Below are positions 44,159-52,997 of a stretch of 53,602 nucleotides of DNA, piece after piece. The stretch comes from Betaproteobacteria bacterium UBA2293 (lineage in GTDB: Bacteria; Pseudomonadota; Gammaproteobacteria; Burkholderiales; Rhodocyclaceae): the NCBI GenBank assembly GCA_002345845.1, contig DDWF01000103.1, positions 1 through 53,602 on the forward strand. The letters are read 5' to 3'. The position numbers and the translations under genes are program-made. The first letter of the stretch is position 1; each line of letters opens with the position of its first letter. Under the pieces are notes generated by a model, which was given only the letters and a program-made list of their open reading frames with translations, ran no database searches and was not told the origin of the DNA.

Positions 44159-44644
44159 ATGTCACGCAAACTAGCCTACCGCAATCTGCCGCAGCTCTTC
44201 CTGAAAGCGCGCGAAGAGCTATTGTGTCACTTCCGCCCGATCATCACCCACTTCGGCCTGACCGAACAGCAATGGCGCATCTTGCGCGCCCTCGCCGAAA
44301 TGGAACAGATGGAACCGCGGGAAATCTGCGAGACCTGCCACATCCTCAGTCCGAGCATGACCGGCGTCCTCTCGCGCATGGAGGAAATGGGCCTGATCAC
44401 CCGCGAACGCATGGCCGAGGACCAGCGCCGCGTCCTCGTGCGGATGACGCCGAAGAGCGAAAAACTAGTCTCCGAACTCGGCCCGCTGATCGTCGAGCAG
44501 TACAAGATCATCGAACAATCCTTCGGTCCGGAACTGATCCAGCAGCTCTACGACGTGATGGACAAGGTCATCGCCGCCGAACGCGCCCCGATCGCCCGCG
44601 TGCCGCTGCCGCCGAAGAAGGATTGGTCGACGATTTCTGGCTGA
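44159..44644 (+). CDS. hpaR: Homoprotocatechuate degradation regulator HpaR (MarR family)
   Basis: A 161-residue winged-helix MarR repressor. The opening SRKLAYRNLPQLFLKAREELLCHFRPIITHFGLTEQQWRILRALAE and the wing ERMAEDQRRVLVRMTPKSEKLVSEL are very similar to HpaR/HpcR. In E. coli HpaR represses the meta-cleavage operon and is released by homoprotocatechuate or related acids. An upstream ATG at 44123 would add 12 residues, but the family starts near 44159, where GAGCG lies nine bases before. It is divergent from hpaA, and operator copy D lies between them. Confidence 0.9.
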   Translation: MSRKLAYRNLPQLFLKAREELLCHFRPIITHFGLTEQQWRILRALAEMEQMEPREICETCHILSPSMTGVLSRMEEMGLITRERMAEDQRRVLVRMTPKSEKLVSELGPLIVEQYKIIEQSFGPELIQQLYDVMDKVIAAERAPIARVPLPPKKDWSTISG

Positions 44645-44740
44645 TGTGCACGGCGACTAATCCGGCCGCCAAAGACCGGGCCGCAGTCGCCTGCTTGCGG
44701 ACCTTCGCAACGCTTCTTTAAAGCTGCCACTGATCCGGCT

Positions 44741-44765
44741 CGGCAAGTCTTTTCACGACTTGCCG
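44741..44765. repeat. Perfect inverted repeat downstream of hpaR
   Basis: Nine-base arms CGGCAAGTC and GACTTGCCG around a 7-base loop, about 97 bp past the hpaR stop. No T-run follows on the plus strand, so it is a weak terminator candidate or a protein site. Confidence 0.45.
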
Positions 44766-44848
44766 GCATGCGCACCTCTGGACATGCCTGAATTAGCAGT
44801 AGGACCAAGCCACCACTCCAAGCCGCGCCTACTGCGTGCCAATACGTT

Positions 44849-44860
44849 TGACCTAGGTCA
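44849..44860. promoter_or_regulatory. Perfect palindrome TGACCTAGGTCA before the PAS-LuxR gene
   Basis: A 12-bp perfect palindrome, in the wider context TTGACCTAGGTCAG, 83 bases before the ATG at 44943. It resembles an FNR-type box with both inner T-A pairs changed to C-G, or a response-regulator site. Ownership is unknown. Confidence 0.4.
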
Positions 44861-44942
44861 GTCGACATGGAGATAGCGCCCCTGGGGCGCCTCGGCAGGC
44901 TCATGATCTGAAGGGAGGGGTTACCCTCGAAGGAGAATTCAG

Positions 44943-45743
44943 ATGCCCTCGAAATGCTTACCCGCGCAACTATCCGCGATGAGTCCTGAAGCCGAAGCGC
45001 GCCTCAGGCAGCCACACCCCGGCAATACGCCAAAGCACACTGTTAAATCCCTGCTCCACGAACTCCAAGCGCACCAGATCGAACTGGAGACGCAAAAAAA
45101 ACAACTGCGACTGCTCGAGGCCGCGCTGGAAGAGTCGCGTGAGCGTTATTCATTTCTGTACGAATCCGCCCCCGTCGCTTACCTCACGCTCGACGTCTCC
45201 GGCCGGATTACCGAAGCCAATCGGACCGCCTCTACCTTGCTTGGCGAAAGCTATCTGGAGCTTCGCCACAGCGACTTTGTGCGCTTGGTCATTGGCGAAG
45301 ATCAAGGCCTCTGGAACCAGAATTTTGGCCTTTTGTTGAAACACGGCGGACAACAGCAATGCATCCTGAATATGCGGCGAAAAAATGGAACGTTCTTCAA
45401 CGGACATCTTCACTACTCACGCATAAGCAAGAGCGGCGGCGTACCGGAACTGCACATTGCCCTTGCCGACATCACGATTCAAAAGAACACCGAGCAGGCG
45501 CGATGGCGGCTCGAGGAACGTCTGAGTCAACTGACCCGGCGCGAGCGGGATGTTCTTGCCTTGGCCATTGCCGGCATTCCCAACAAGACCATCTCCAGTC
45601 GATTGGCGATCAACCAGCGCACCGTCGAAAACCATCGCGCGCGCATTCATAAGAAGACGGGCGTCGATTCATTGCTGGAACTGGCCCAACAGGCAGCTAC
45701 GGCGGGCATTTCCCTGGAGAGGATTTCCGAAATGCTGGCGTGA
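44943..45743 (+). CDS. PAS-domain LuxR-type transcription regulator
   Basis: A 266-residue protein with an N-terminal coiled coil (residues 30-65, LLHELQAHQIELETQKKQLRLLEAALEESRERY), a PAS domain at about 68-185 (YESAPVAYLTLDVSGRITEANRTASTLLG) and a LuxR HTH at about 198-255 (LSQLTRRERDVLALAIAGIPNKTISSRLAINQRTVENHRARIHKKTG). It has no receiver domain or membrane segment, so a cytosolic ligand or redox signal may act through the PAS domain. AAGGAG stands before the start. The next gene also carries PAS domains, suggesting a shared signal. Targets are unknown. Confidence 0.85.
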   Translation: MPSKCLPAQLSAMSPEAEARLRQPHPGNTPKHTVKSLLHELQAHQIELETQKKQLRLLEAALEESRERYSFLYESAPVAYLTLDVSGRITEANRTASTLLGESYLELRHSDFVRLVIGEDQGLWNQNFGLLLKHGGQQQCILNMRRKNGTFFNGHLHYSRISKSGGVPELHIALADITIQKNTEQARWRLEERLSQLTRRERDVLALAIAGIPNKTISSRLAINQRTVENHRARIHKKTGVDSLLELAQQAATAGISLERISEMLA

Positions 45744-46054
45744 CCGCAAGCAAAATCGCGCCGTCAGCTGGCGCCTTGTCTTTGCATCATGCGCGCCGGT
45801 CAGGGAAAGGGCCATTTGTCGTGCGTAAACCGGTCTGGTACGACAGGAAAACTCTGCGTAAATTAGCGCCCGTCAAAGCGTTCCATTAGTAAGTGCAACA
45901 GCGCCTCCTGGCCAATGCCAGGTATGCCTTGCATAGCAATCCGAGGTGAGTTTTGCTGTCGTTTTGGGCCACCCAGGTTTTCTCGAAAAGGGCGCAGCAG
46001 ATTTTGCTTCAATGTGTGTCTGTGCGTTACGCGCAACTTCCAGGATAACCAGCG
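45744..46054. other. Intergenic region before the giant signalling gene
   Basis: 311 bases without a supported gene. A small perfect hairpin CCTGGC-CAAT-GCCAGG lies at 45907-45922. AGGA at 46042-46045 is the ribosome site for the next gene. I see no clear promoter. Confidence 0.5.
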
Positions 46055-49000
46055 GTGACAACTAGCAAAGTAGGGAAATCTTTGGCCAAGGCTGCCACCA
46101 CAAGCAACACAGAAGCCGCAACGCCAACGACTGAAAAATTGCTGGCCGCCAAGGCACCAGGCACTCCCCGCCCCCCCCGGAAGCCAATGGAAAAACACAG
46201 TTCCAACAAGAGCGAGCCGGAAACAGGCGCCGACACTATTACCGATACGCCGCTCTATTACGTCGGTATCGGCGCCTCGGCGGGCGGCCTGGAAGCGCTT
46301 CGCCCCTTTGTCGCAGGCCTGCCGGCCCATGCCAACATGACCTACATCGTGGCGCAGCACATGTCGCCCGATCATCGCAGCCTGATGGTCGAACTGCTGG
46401 CTCGCGAAACCACGCTCAAGGTGGCGGAGGCAAGCAACAACCTGCCGCCGAAGGCCGACACCATTTATGTGGCACCGCCCAACTCCGATGTCACGGTAAC
46501 CAACGGCAAGCTGCACGTCAGCAAGCCCACCAACACGGTTGGCCCCAAACCCTCGGTAGACCGCTTCTTCGTCAGTCTGGCCGACGATCAGGAAGACCGC
46601 GCCATTGGCATCATCCTCTCCGGCACCGGTTCCGATGGGGCACGCGGCATCAAGGCAATCAAGGCAGCGGGCGGCATTACCATCGCCCAGGAACCGAAAT
46701 CGGCCAAGTACGACAGCATGCCGAATGCCGCCATCCGGGCTGGTGGTGCCGACCTGGTTCTGCCGCCGCACGAAATTGCCCACCAGCTTATTGCCATTGT
46801 TCAGCGACCGCGGGCGTCAATCGCCGATGATGTCGATGAGGCGCCGCCGTCCTCCATCCGCGGCATCATCCGCCAGATAGCCGCGCATACCGGCATGGAT
46901 TTCTCGAATTACAAGGATGCGACGATTTCCCGGCAGATCCTGCGGCGCATGGCGGCAATGCAGATCCCCAGTCTTGATGCCTACGGCGAACACATTGCCC
47001 AGAATCGCCATGAACTGAGTGAACTGGCTGGCAACTTCCTGATCTGCGTGACCTCGTTCTTTCGTGACCCGGATTCATTCGAGGCGGTACGGCGCTGCCT
47101 GCGCGATGTGCTGAAAAGCAAGCAGCCGGGTGACGATATCCGGGTCTGGATTCCCGGCTGTGCCACGGGTGAGGAAGTCTATACCGTCGCCATCATTCTC
47201 GCCGAAGAGCTCGGCGAGTACCGGGACAAATACCGGATTCAGCTGTTCGCCACGGATATCAACAGCGATTCGGTCGCCACGGCACGCGCCGGAATCTACC
47301 CCGAAGCCGCGCTGAGCGAGCTCGACAGCCAGCTCATTGCCCGTTACTTTTCGGCCAAGGACGGGATGTACCGCATCGACCAGAGCCTGCGCGACATGAC
47401 CTTGTTCGCCCGCCAGGATCTGGTTCAGGACCCACCATTTGTCCGTCTCGACATGATCAGCTGTCGCAACCTGCTGATTTACTTCAAGGCTGAACTGCAG
47501 GAGCGGGTGATGAAAATATTTCATTACTCCCTGGTCAATAACGGCATTTTGTTTCTCGGCAAGTCCGAGGCGGTGGGCCGGTTGGGCAACCTGTTCTCGG
47601 AGAAGGACCGCAAGCACAAAATTTTTATCAAGCGCCCGGTGGCTTCGCCCATCGTTGGCAGCTTTCCCAAAATGCGTGGCCTTCCCGGCAGTGAAACGCG
47701 TGACCTGAGCATCGAGAAAGTGGTCGTCACGCCGGCTTCTGTTCTTGCCCATGAGCGCCTTGTCGAAATCTACACGCCGGCCAGCTTGTTAATGACCAGC
47801 GCGGGTGATCTGCTCGAAATCTTCGGTGACTGTGGCAACTTCCTGGCCATCAAAAAGGGGAAAGCCGATTTCAATGTCTATACGTTGATCAAACCGCCTT
47901 TTCGCGCCGAGTTGCGGGCTTTCGCCCACCGCGTAACCCGGACCAAGCAGAGCGCCACATCCAGCCCGGTTGCTTTTGCCGAAGACGGCAAATCCAGGTA
48001 CTACCGGATGGCGGTGCATTTCGTCGCTCTCTCGGGGCTGGACAACCCCGATCTGTTGCTGATCTGCTTCGAACCCGCCGAGGAGCGCTCGAGCGCGGTC
48101 AGCACGGGCGAGGAGTCCGGCCTGGGTACCAGCGAACGCATCAGCGAGCTCGAGCAAGAAATTGTCCTCAATCGCGAGAACCTGCAATCGGTGATTGAAG
48201 AACTGGAAACCGCCAACGAGGAACTACAGTCGCTCAACGAGGAAGCGCAGGCCGGCAATGAGGAACTGCAGGCCTCCAACGAAGAACTGGAAACCGCCAA
48301 CGAGGAACTGCAAGCCTCCAACGAGGAACTGATCACCGTCAATGACGAACTCGGCTCGCGCACCATGGAGCTGGGTGAAACCAACACCGATCTGTCGAAC
48401 ATTCTCGACAGCCTGTGCCAGGCGATCGTGCTGATCGATCGCAATCTGAGCATCACCCGCCATAACCGGATTGCCCTCGATTTTTTCGAGATACCGCTGA
48501 ATACCCGACCGAATCTGGCGAGTGTGCCGCTCCGCTTTCAGTTGCCGGGCATGCTGGGCCATATCAGCGAAGTTCTGACCAGCGGCAAGTTGGTCGAGTT
48601 GCAGTTCCATCGCGACGATGGAAAGCACTTCACGATGCGCCTTGCCCCCTACTTCGACAACGCCTCCAAGGGTTGCGCTGGTGTCGTGATGAACATCCTC
48701 GACATCTCCGAGAAGATGGAAGCCGAGGCCAGGCTCAAGCTCTCCGCCTCGGTATTCGAGCATGCTTCGGAAGCCACCCTGATCTCGGATGCCGATAACC
48801 GCATTCTCTCGGTCAATCCGGCATTTACCAGGATTACCGGTTATGCGGCCGAGGAAGTCATCGGCCAGACGCCGAAAATGCTCAACTCCGGCAAACACCC
48901 CAAGGAATTTTACAAGCACCTCTGGGCGACCCTGCTTGGCACCGGCTCATGGCAGGGCGAGATCCAGAATCGCCGCAAGAACGGCGACATCTACACCGAG

Positions 49001-50425
49001 TGGCTGTCGATCAATGTCCTCAAGGGGGACGACGACTCTGTCATTCGTCATATCGCGGTATTCAGCGACATTACCGATGCCAAGAAGGCCCAGGAAACCA
49101 TCGAGCACCAGGCGGCTTTCGATGCCCTGACCGGTTTGCCCAACCGCAATCTGACGATGGACCGGCTCAGCCAGATGCTGAATCGCTGTCGGCGAAACAA
49201 CCGTCTGTTCGCCGTGATGTTCCTCGATCTCGATCACTTCAAGTCGGTCAATGATGCGCTGGGGCATGCCGCGGGCGATGAACTGCTGGTCAAGACCGCC
49301 ATGCGCATCAAGGGCGTATTGCGTGATTCGGATTCGGTGGGGCGCATGGGGGGCGACGAGTTCGTCGTGCTGCTCGGCGATCTGGGCAGCACCGACGATA
49401 TCGTCCCGATTGCCAACAAAATCCTGATGGAAGTCCGCCAGCCCCTGCTCGTCGCCGGCCATACCCTGATGACGGCGACCAGCATCGGCATCACCGTCTA
49501 TCCGATGGATGGCGATTCGCCGGAGACCATGCTGAAGAACGCTGATAGCGCGCTCTATGAAGCGAAGCGGAACGGGCGCAATACCTTCTGCTTCTTTACC
49601 CACCGCATGCAGGACGAGGCCAACAAACGCCACTGGATCGACAGCGAACTGAGTACCGCGGTGACGCAGCAGCGCCTGCATCTCTATTACCAGCCGATCA
49701 TGGCCCTCGACACCATGGCCCTGGTCGGAGCCGAGGCCCTGCTGCGCTGGCAGCACCCGCTCAAGGGGTTCATTCCGCCGGACACATTCATCCCGATCGC
49801 CGAACAGAACGGCATGATTGGCCAGTTGAGCCAGTGGGTCATGGAAACCGGGCTCGCCGACTGGGAGCGCTGGAGCCGGGAGACCGGCAGGCAGTTGTCG
49901 TTATCTTTCAATCTGTCGGCGGCGCAGTTTGTTGATCGCGAACACATCGAGAAAATGGTCAGGCTCCTGAAAGACAGCGGTCTCGCCAGCCAGCGCCGGG
50001 TGATTGTCGAGATTACTGAAAGCTTGAAGCTCTGCGACAACGAGGAGTACGTCGATATCCTCAAGCGCTTGCGCCAGTACGGTTGCCGCATAGCCATCGA
50101 CGATTTCGGTACCGGCTACTCTTCGCTGAGCTATCTGAAGCGCATGCCCGTCGATATCATCAAGATCGACAAGTCCTTCGTGCAAGACATCACCAGCGAC
50201 CCGACCGATGCCGCTATGGTTTGCGCCATCTTGCAGATGGCCAAGGCGTTCGGCATGACGACTGTCGCCGAAGGGGTGGAAACGGCAGAGCAACTGGAAT
50301 TCCTGCGCCGGCATGGCTGCAAGTACGCCCAGGGTTTCTTGTTCAGCAGGCCGGTTTCGCTGGGCGAATTTTCTGCATTTGCCCAAGATCTGGCAAAAAA
50401 TGAGACGAGTGGCGTGTTCGGCTAG
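46055..50425 (+). CDS. CheB-CheR-PAS-GGDEF-EAL hybrid signalling protein, 1456 aa
   Basis: A giant cytosolic signalling protein, GTG start at 46055 (an in-frame stop at 46046 rules out earlier starts; AGGA lies nine bases upstream). In order: a disordered Lys/Thr/Pro-rich head (1-65); a CheB methylesterase domain (about 66-245, GIGASAGG, VAQHMSPDH and SGTGSDG with the Ser-His-Asp set); a CheR methyltransferase (about 270-500, IPGCATGEEVY); a long heptad-repeat coiled coil (about 698-778, repeats of NEELQ and ANEEL); two PAS domains (about 780-890 and 895-1015); GGDEF (motif at about 1099-1103, intact); and EAL (EALLR near 1226, intact). It would methylate or demethylate a receptor-like partner and make or break cyclic di-GMP. 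No chemotaxis gene is adjacent. Confidence 0.92.
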   Translation: MTTSKVGKSLAKAATTSNTEAATPTTEKLLAAKAPGTPRPPRKPMEKHSSNKSEPETGADTITDTPLYYVGIGASAGGLEALRPFVAGLPAHANMTYIVAQHMSPDHRSLMVELLARETTLKVAEASNNLPPKADTIYVAPPNSDVTVTNGKLHVSKPTNTVGPKPSVDRFFVSLADDQEDRAIGIILSGTGSDGARGIKAIKAAGGITIAQEPKSAKYDSMPNAAIRAGGADLVLPPHEIAHQLIAIVQRPRASIADDVDEAPPSSIRGIIRQIAAHTGMDFSNYKDATISRQILRRMAAMQIPSLDAYGEHIAQNRHELSELAGNFLICVTSFFRDPDSFEAVRRCLRDVLKSKQPGDDIRVWIPGCATGEEVYTVAIILAEELGEYRDKYRIQLFATDINSDSVATARAGIYPEAALSELDSQLIARYFSAKDGMYRIDQSLRDMTLFARQDLVQDPPFVRLDMISCRNLLIYFKAELQERVMKIFHYSLVNNGILFLGKSEAVGRLGNLFSEKDRKHKIFIKRPVASPIVGSFPKMRGLPGSETRDLSIEKVVVTPASVLAHERLVEIYTPASLLMTSAGDLLEIFGDCGNFLAIKKGKADFNVYTLIKPPFRAELRAFAHRVTRTKQSATSSPVAFAEDGKSRYYRMAVHFVALSGLDNPDLLLICFEPAEERSSAVSTGEESGLGTSERISELEQEIVLNRENLQSVIEELETANEELQSLNEEAQAGNEELQASNEELETANEELQASNEELITVNDELGSRTMELGETNTDLSNILDSLCQAIVLIDRNLSITRHNRIALDFFEIPLNTRPNLASVPLRFQLPGMLGHISEVLTSGKLVELQFHRDDGKHFTMRLAPYFDNASKGCAGVVMNILDISEKMEAEARLKLSASVFEHASEATLISDADNRILSVNPAFTRITGYAAEEVIGQTPKMLNSGKHPKEFYKHLWATLLGTGSWQGEIQNRRKNGDIYTEWLSINVLKGDDDSVIRHIAVFSDITDAKKAQETIEHQAAFDALTGLPNRNLTMDRLSQMLNRCRRNNRLFAVMFLDLDHFKSVNDALGHAAGDELLVKTAMRIKGVLRDSDSVGRMGGDEFVVLLGDLGSTDDIVPIANKILMEVRQPLLVAGHTLMTATSIGITVYPMDGDSPETMLKNADSALYEAKRNGRNTFCFFTHRMQDEANKRHWIDSELSTAVTQQRLHLYYQPIMALDTMALVGAEALLRWQHPLKGFIPPDTFIPIAEQNGMIGQLSQWVMETGLADWERWSRETGRQLSLSFNLSAAQFVDREHIEKMVRLLKDSGLASQRRVIVEITESLKLCDNEEYVDILKRLRQYGCRIAIDDFGTGYSSLSYLKRMPVDIIKIDKSFVQDITSDPTDAAMVCAILQMAKAFGMTTVAEGVETAEQLEFLRRHGCKYAQGFLFSRPVSLGEFSAFAQDLAKNETSGVFG

Positions 50426-50441
50426 GTTTAACCGTCACCAA

Positions 50442-50774
50442 TCAATTCACCTGTGGTTGCAGGGCGATAACAGCCATGCCGACCAGCGCAACCCCCGCCC
50501 CCGCAATATCCCAGCGCGTCAGCGCGATGCCGTCCACGAAACGCAGCCAGAGCAGGGCCACCGCGATGTACATGCCGCCATAGGCGGCGTACGTGCGGCC
50601 GGCGGCCGTGGGGTGGAGGGTTAGCAGCCAGGCGAACAGGGCCAGGGAGAGCGCGGCGGGAAGCAGCAGGAGCAGGCTCTTGCCCTGCTTGAGGACCAGC
50701 CACGGCAGGTAGCAGCCGACGATTTCAGCCAGGGCGGTGACAGCGAACAGGGCGGCGAGGCGAAGCAGTTCCAC
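50442..50774 (-). CDS. ynfA: YnfA/UPF0060-family small membrane protein
   Basis: A 110-residue protein with four helices, close to the small-multidrug-resistance fold. The motif [12 protein letters not shown] in helix 1 and [27 protein letters not shown] across helix 3 are typical of the family. Function is poorly known; efflux in an SMR-like way has been proposed. It is alone, convergent with the giant signalling gene. Confidence 0.9.
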   Translation of the reverse strand: MELLRLAALFAVTALAEIVGCYLPWLVLKQGKSLLLLLPAALSLALFAWLLTLHPTAAGRTYAAYGGMYIAVALLWLRFVDGIALTRWDIAGAGVALVGMAVIALQPQVN

Positions 50775-50903
50775 GGCGGGGGTTCCGATGGGTGACGTCC
50801 CCGGATTCTGCCATGCTGCGGGACGAATCCCCGATGGCCGGGAGTACGGCCCCGGATCGCCCGATCGCAGCGCCGGCCGGGTGTTGCCCGGCCAGCGTCC
50901 TGC

Positions 50904-52220
50904 TTACATACCCAAGTAGGCGGCGCGAACCTGTTCGTTGCTGATCAGCTCCTGCCCAGTGCCGGTCAGCGTGATGCTGCCGGTTTCCAGCACATAGCCG
51001 CGGTCGGCGATGGCCAGGGCGGCAAAGGCGTTCTGTTCGACGAGGAAGATGGTCATGCCCTGCGACTTCAGGGTCTTGACGACGTTGAACACTTCCTCGA
51101 CCAGCAGCGGCGCCAGGCCCATCGACGGTTCGTCGAGCAGCAGCATTTTCGGCCGGCCCATCAGCGCCCGACCGATGGCCAGCATCTGCTGCTGGCCGCC
51201 GGACAGGGTGCCGGCCGGCAGGCGGCGCTTTTCCTTGAGGATCGGGAACATCGAGAAGACCTTTTCCATGTCTTCATCGACCTGGCCGCGGGGCTGGGTG
51301 TAGGCGCCGAGGCGCAGGTTGTCCTCGATCGACAGCGGGCCGAAGACCTGGCGGCCTTCCGGGCTCTGGCAGATGCCGCGGCGCACGCGCATGTCGGAAC
51401 GCAGCTTGCTGATGTCCTCGCCGGCGAAATGGATGCTGCCGGCGCTCATTGGCTGGACGCCGGAGAGGGTGCGCAGGAAGGTGGTCTTGCCGGCACCATT
51501 GGCGCCGACCAGGGCGACCAGTTCGCCCTTGCGCACTTCGAGGTCGATGCCCTTCAGCGCCTTGATCCGGCCGTAGCAGCTTTCCAGCCCGGAGACGGCG
51601 AGCATCACGTCACCACCGGCGGGCGCCGCGCCGTGTTGCAGTTCGCCGGCGCTGTGAGCGCCGAGGCCGACCGATTCCGGGGCCAGGCTGGCGATGCGGT
51701 GGTACAGCTCGCGGAACTCGGCCTTGGCTTTTTCGCCGAACAGCGGGTCTTCACTATCGAGGAAGGCGCGGTCGATGCTCGCCCAGTCGTCGGCGCTGAG
51801 CAGCTCGCGGGCGAGCGGCATGGCCTCTTTTTCCTCGGTGCCGATGTGGCTCTTCAGGCTCTGCGTGTAGATACGCAGGGCCGCCGCGAAATCGGCGTTG
51901 CCGAGCGTACCGGCGGCGGTGGCAACCAGCTTGACGCGCAGCGACTTGAGAATTTCCGGGCCGTTGCGGTGTTCCGCCTGCAGCCGGTCGAGCACCGCCG
52001 CCGCTTCGGGACTGCGGGCGCGCAGCACGGGGAACAGGTAATCGTCCTCCTTGGCATGGTGGCAGGCATCCATGAACTGCTCGATGTAGTCGAACACCGA
52101 GTTGAAGAAGGCCGGATCGGCCTTGCTGCCGGCCTCCATTTCGTCGGCGACGAGATCGATGGTGGCGGCGATGCGCCACAGGTTGCGATGATCCTCGCTG
52201 ATGACACGCAATGCTTCCAT
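50904..52220 (-). CDS. livF: Hemerythrin domain fused to a LivF-type ABC ATPase
   Basis: A 438-residue protein with an unusual fusion. Residues 1-160 form a hemerythrin-like cation-binding domain: H11 (SEDHRNLW), HHAKEDDYLFP near 55, AEHRNG near 84 and SHIGTEEKEAMPL near 124 give the H/H-x3-E/H/H-x3-E ligand pattern. Residues 206-438 form a complete LivF ATPase: Walker A GANGAGKTT, signature LSGGQQQ, Walker B MLLLDEPS, with the switch histidine replaced by VEQN as usual in LivF. The linker is about 45 residues. The ATPase works with LivG, LivM and LivH to import branched-chain or aromatic amino acids and amides. The hemerythrin part could sense oxygen or iron. One continuous frame supports the fusion. 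Confidence 0.9.
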   Translation of the reverse strand: MEALRVISEDHRNLWRIAATIDLVADEMEAGSKADPAFFNSVFDYIEQFMDACHHAKEDDYLFPVLRARSPEAAAVLDRLQAEHRNGPEILKSLRVKLVATAAGTLGNADFAAALRIYTQSLKSHIGTEEKEAMPLARELLSADDWASIDRAFLDSEDPLFGEKAKAEFRELYHRIASLAPESVGLGAHSAGELQHGAAPAGGDVMLAVSGLESCYGRIKALKGIDLEVRKGELVALVGANGAGKTTFLRTLSGVQPMSAGSIHFAGEDISKLRSDMRVRRGICQSPEGRQVFGPLSIEDNLRLGAYTQPRGQVDEDMEKVFSMFPILKEKRRLPAGTLSGGQQQMLAIGRALMGRPKMLLLDEPSMGLAPLLVEEVFNVVKTLKSQGMTIFLVEQNAFAALAIADRGYVLETGSITLTGTGQELISNEQVRAAYLGM

Positions 52221-52235
52221 GTTCTTTTCTTCCTC

Positions 52236-52997
52236 TTACGCGTGAGCGCCCAGGTAGGCGGCGATCACGTCAGGATTCTGGCGGACTTCCGCCCCGGTGC
52301 CTTCGGCCAGCTTCTTGCCGTAGTCGAGCACCAGGATGCGGTCCGAGAGATTCATCACCATCTTCATGTCGTGTTCGACCAGCACCACGGTGACGCCGGA
52401 ATCGGCGACCTTGCGTACCAAGTGATCGACCTCAATCGTTTCCTTGGGGTTGAGGCCGGCGGCCGGCTCGTCGAGAAAGATCAGGCGCGGTTTCATGGCC
52501 AGGGCGCGGGCGATCTCCAGACGCTTCAGGGCGCCGTAGGGCATGCAGTCGGCACGCGAATCGATGAACTGGTCGAGGCCGACGAAGCGCATCAGTTCGG
52601 CGGCTTCTTCGCGCAGCTCGGCGTCACGCTTTTTCAGGCTCGGCAGGCGTAGGGCCGCCTTGATCAGGTTGCGGTCCAGCCGCAGATGGGCGCCGACCAT
52701 GACGTTCTCGATGGCGCTCATGTTCATGCAGATCTGCAGGTTCTGGAAGGTCCGGGCGACGCCGCGCGTAGCCAGTTCGTTCGGCGACTTGCCGCCAATC
52801 GATTCGCCATCAAGGCGGATTTCGCCCGACGTCGGCTTGTAGACGCCGGTGATCAGGTTGAACAGCGTTGTCTTGCCGGCGCCGTTGGGGCCGATCACGG
52901 CATAGACGATGCCGGCGTCGATGGAGAAACTGACGTTCTGTACGGCCTTGACGCCGCCGAAATGGATGGACAGGTCTTTTACGTCGAGCAGGGCCAT
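52236..52997 (-). CDS. livG: Branched-chain-type amino acid ABC transporter ATPase LivG
   Basis: A 253-residue ABC ATPase. Walker A is GPNGAGKTT, the signature region is MPYGALKRLEIARAL (PYGALKR in place of LSGGQ, usual for LivG) and Walker B is RLIFLDEPAAGLNP with VVLVEHDM. The ATG at 52997 overlaps the livM stop codon by one base (TAATG). An earlier frame extension is out-of-frame livM sequence. It pairs with the fused LivF; the substrate of this transporter is not readable. Confidence 0.93.
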   Translation of the reverse strand: MALLDVKDLSIHFGGVKAVQNVSFSIDAGIVYAVIGPNGAGKTTLFNLITGVYKPTSGEIRLDGESIGGKSPNELATRGVARTFQNLQICMNMSAIENVMVGAHLRLDRNLIKAALRLPSLKKRDAELREEAAELMRFVGLDQFIDSRADCMPYGALKRLEIARALAMKPRLIFLDEPAAGLNPKETIEVDHLVRKVADSGVTVVLVEHDMKMVMNLSDRILVLDYGKKLAEGTGAEVRQNPDVIAAYLGAHA

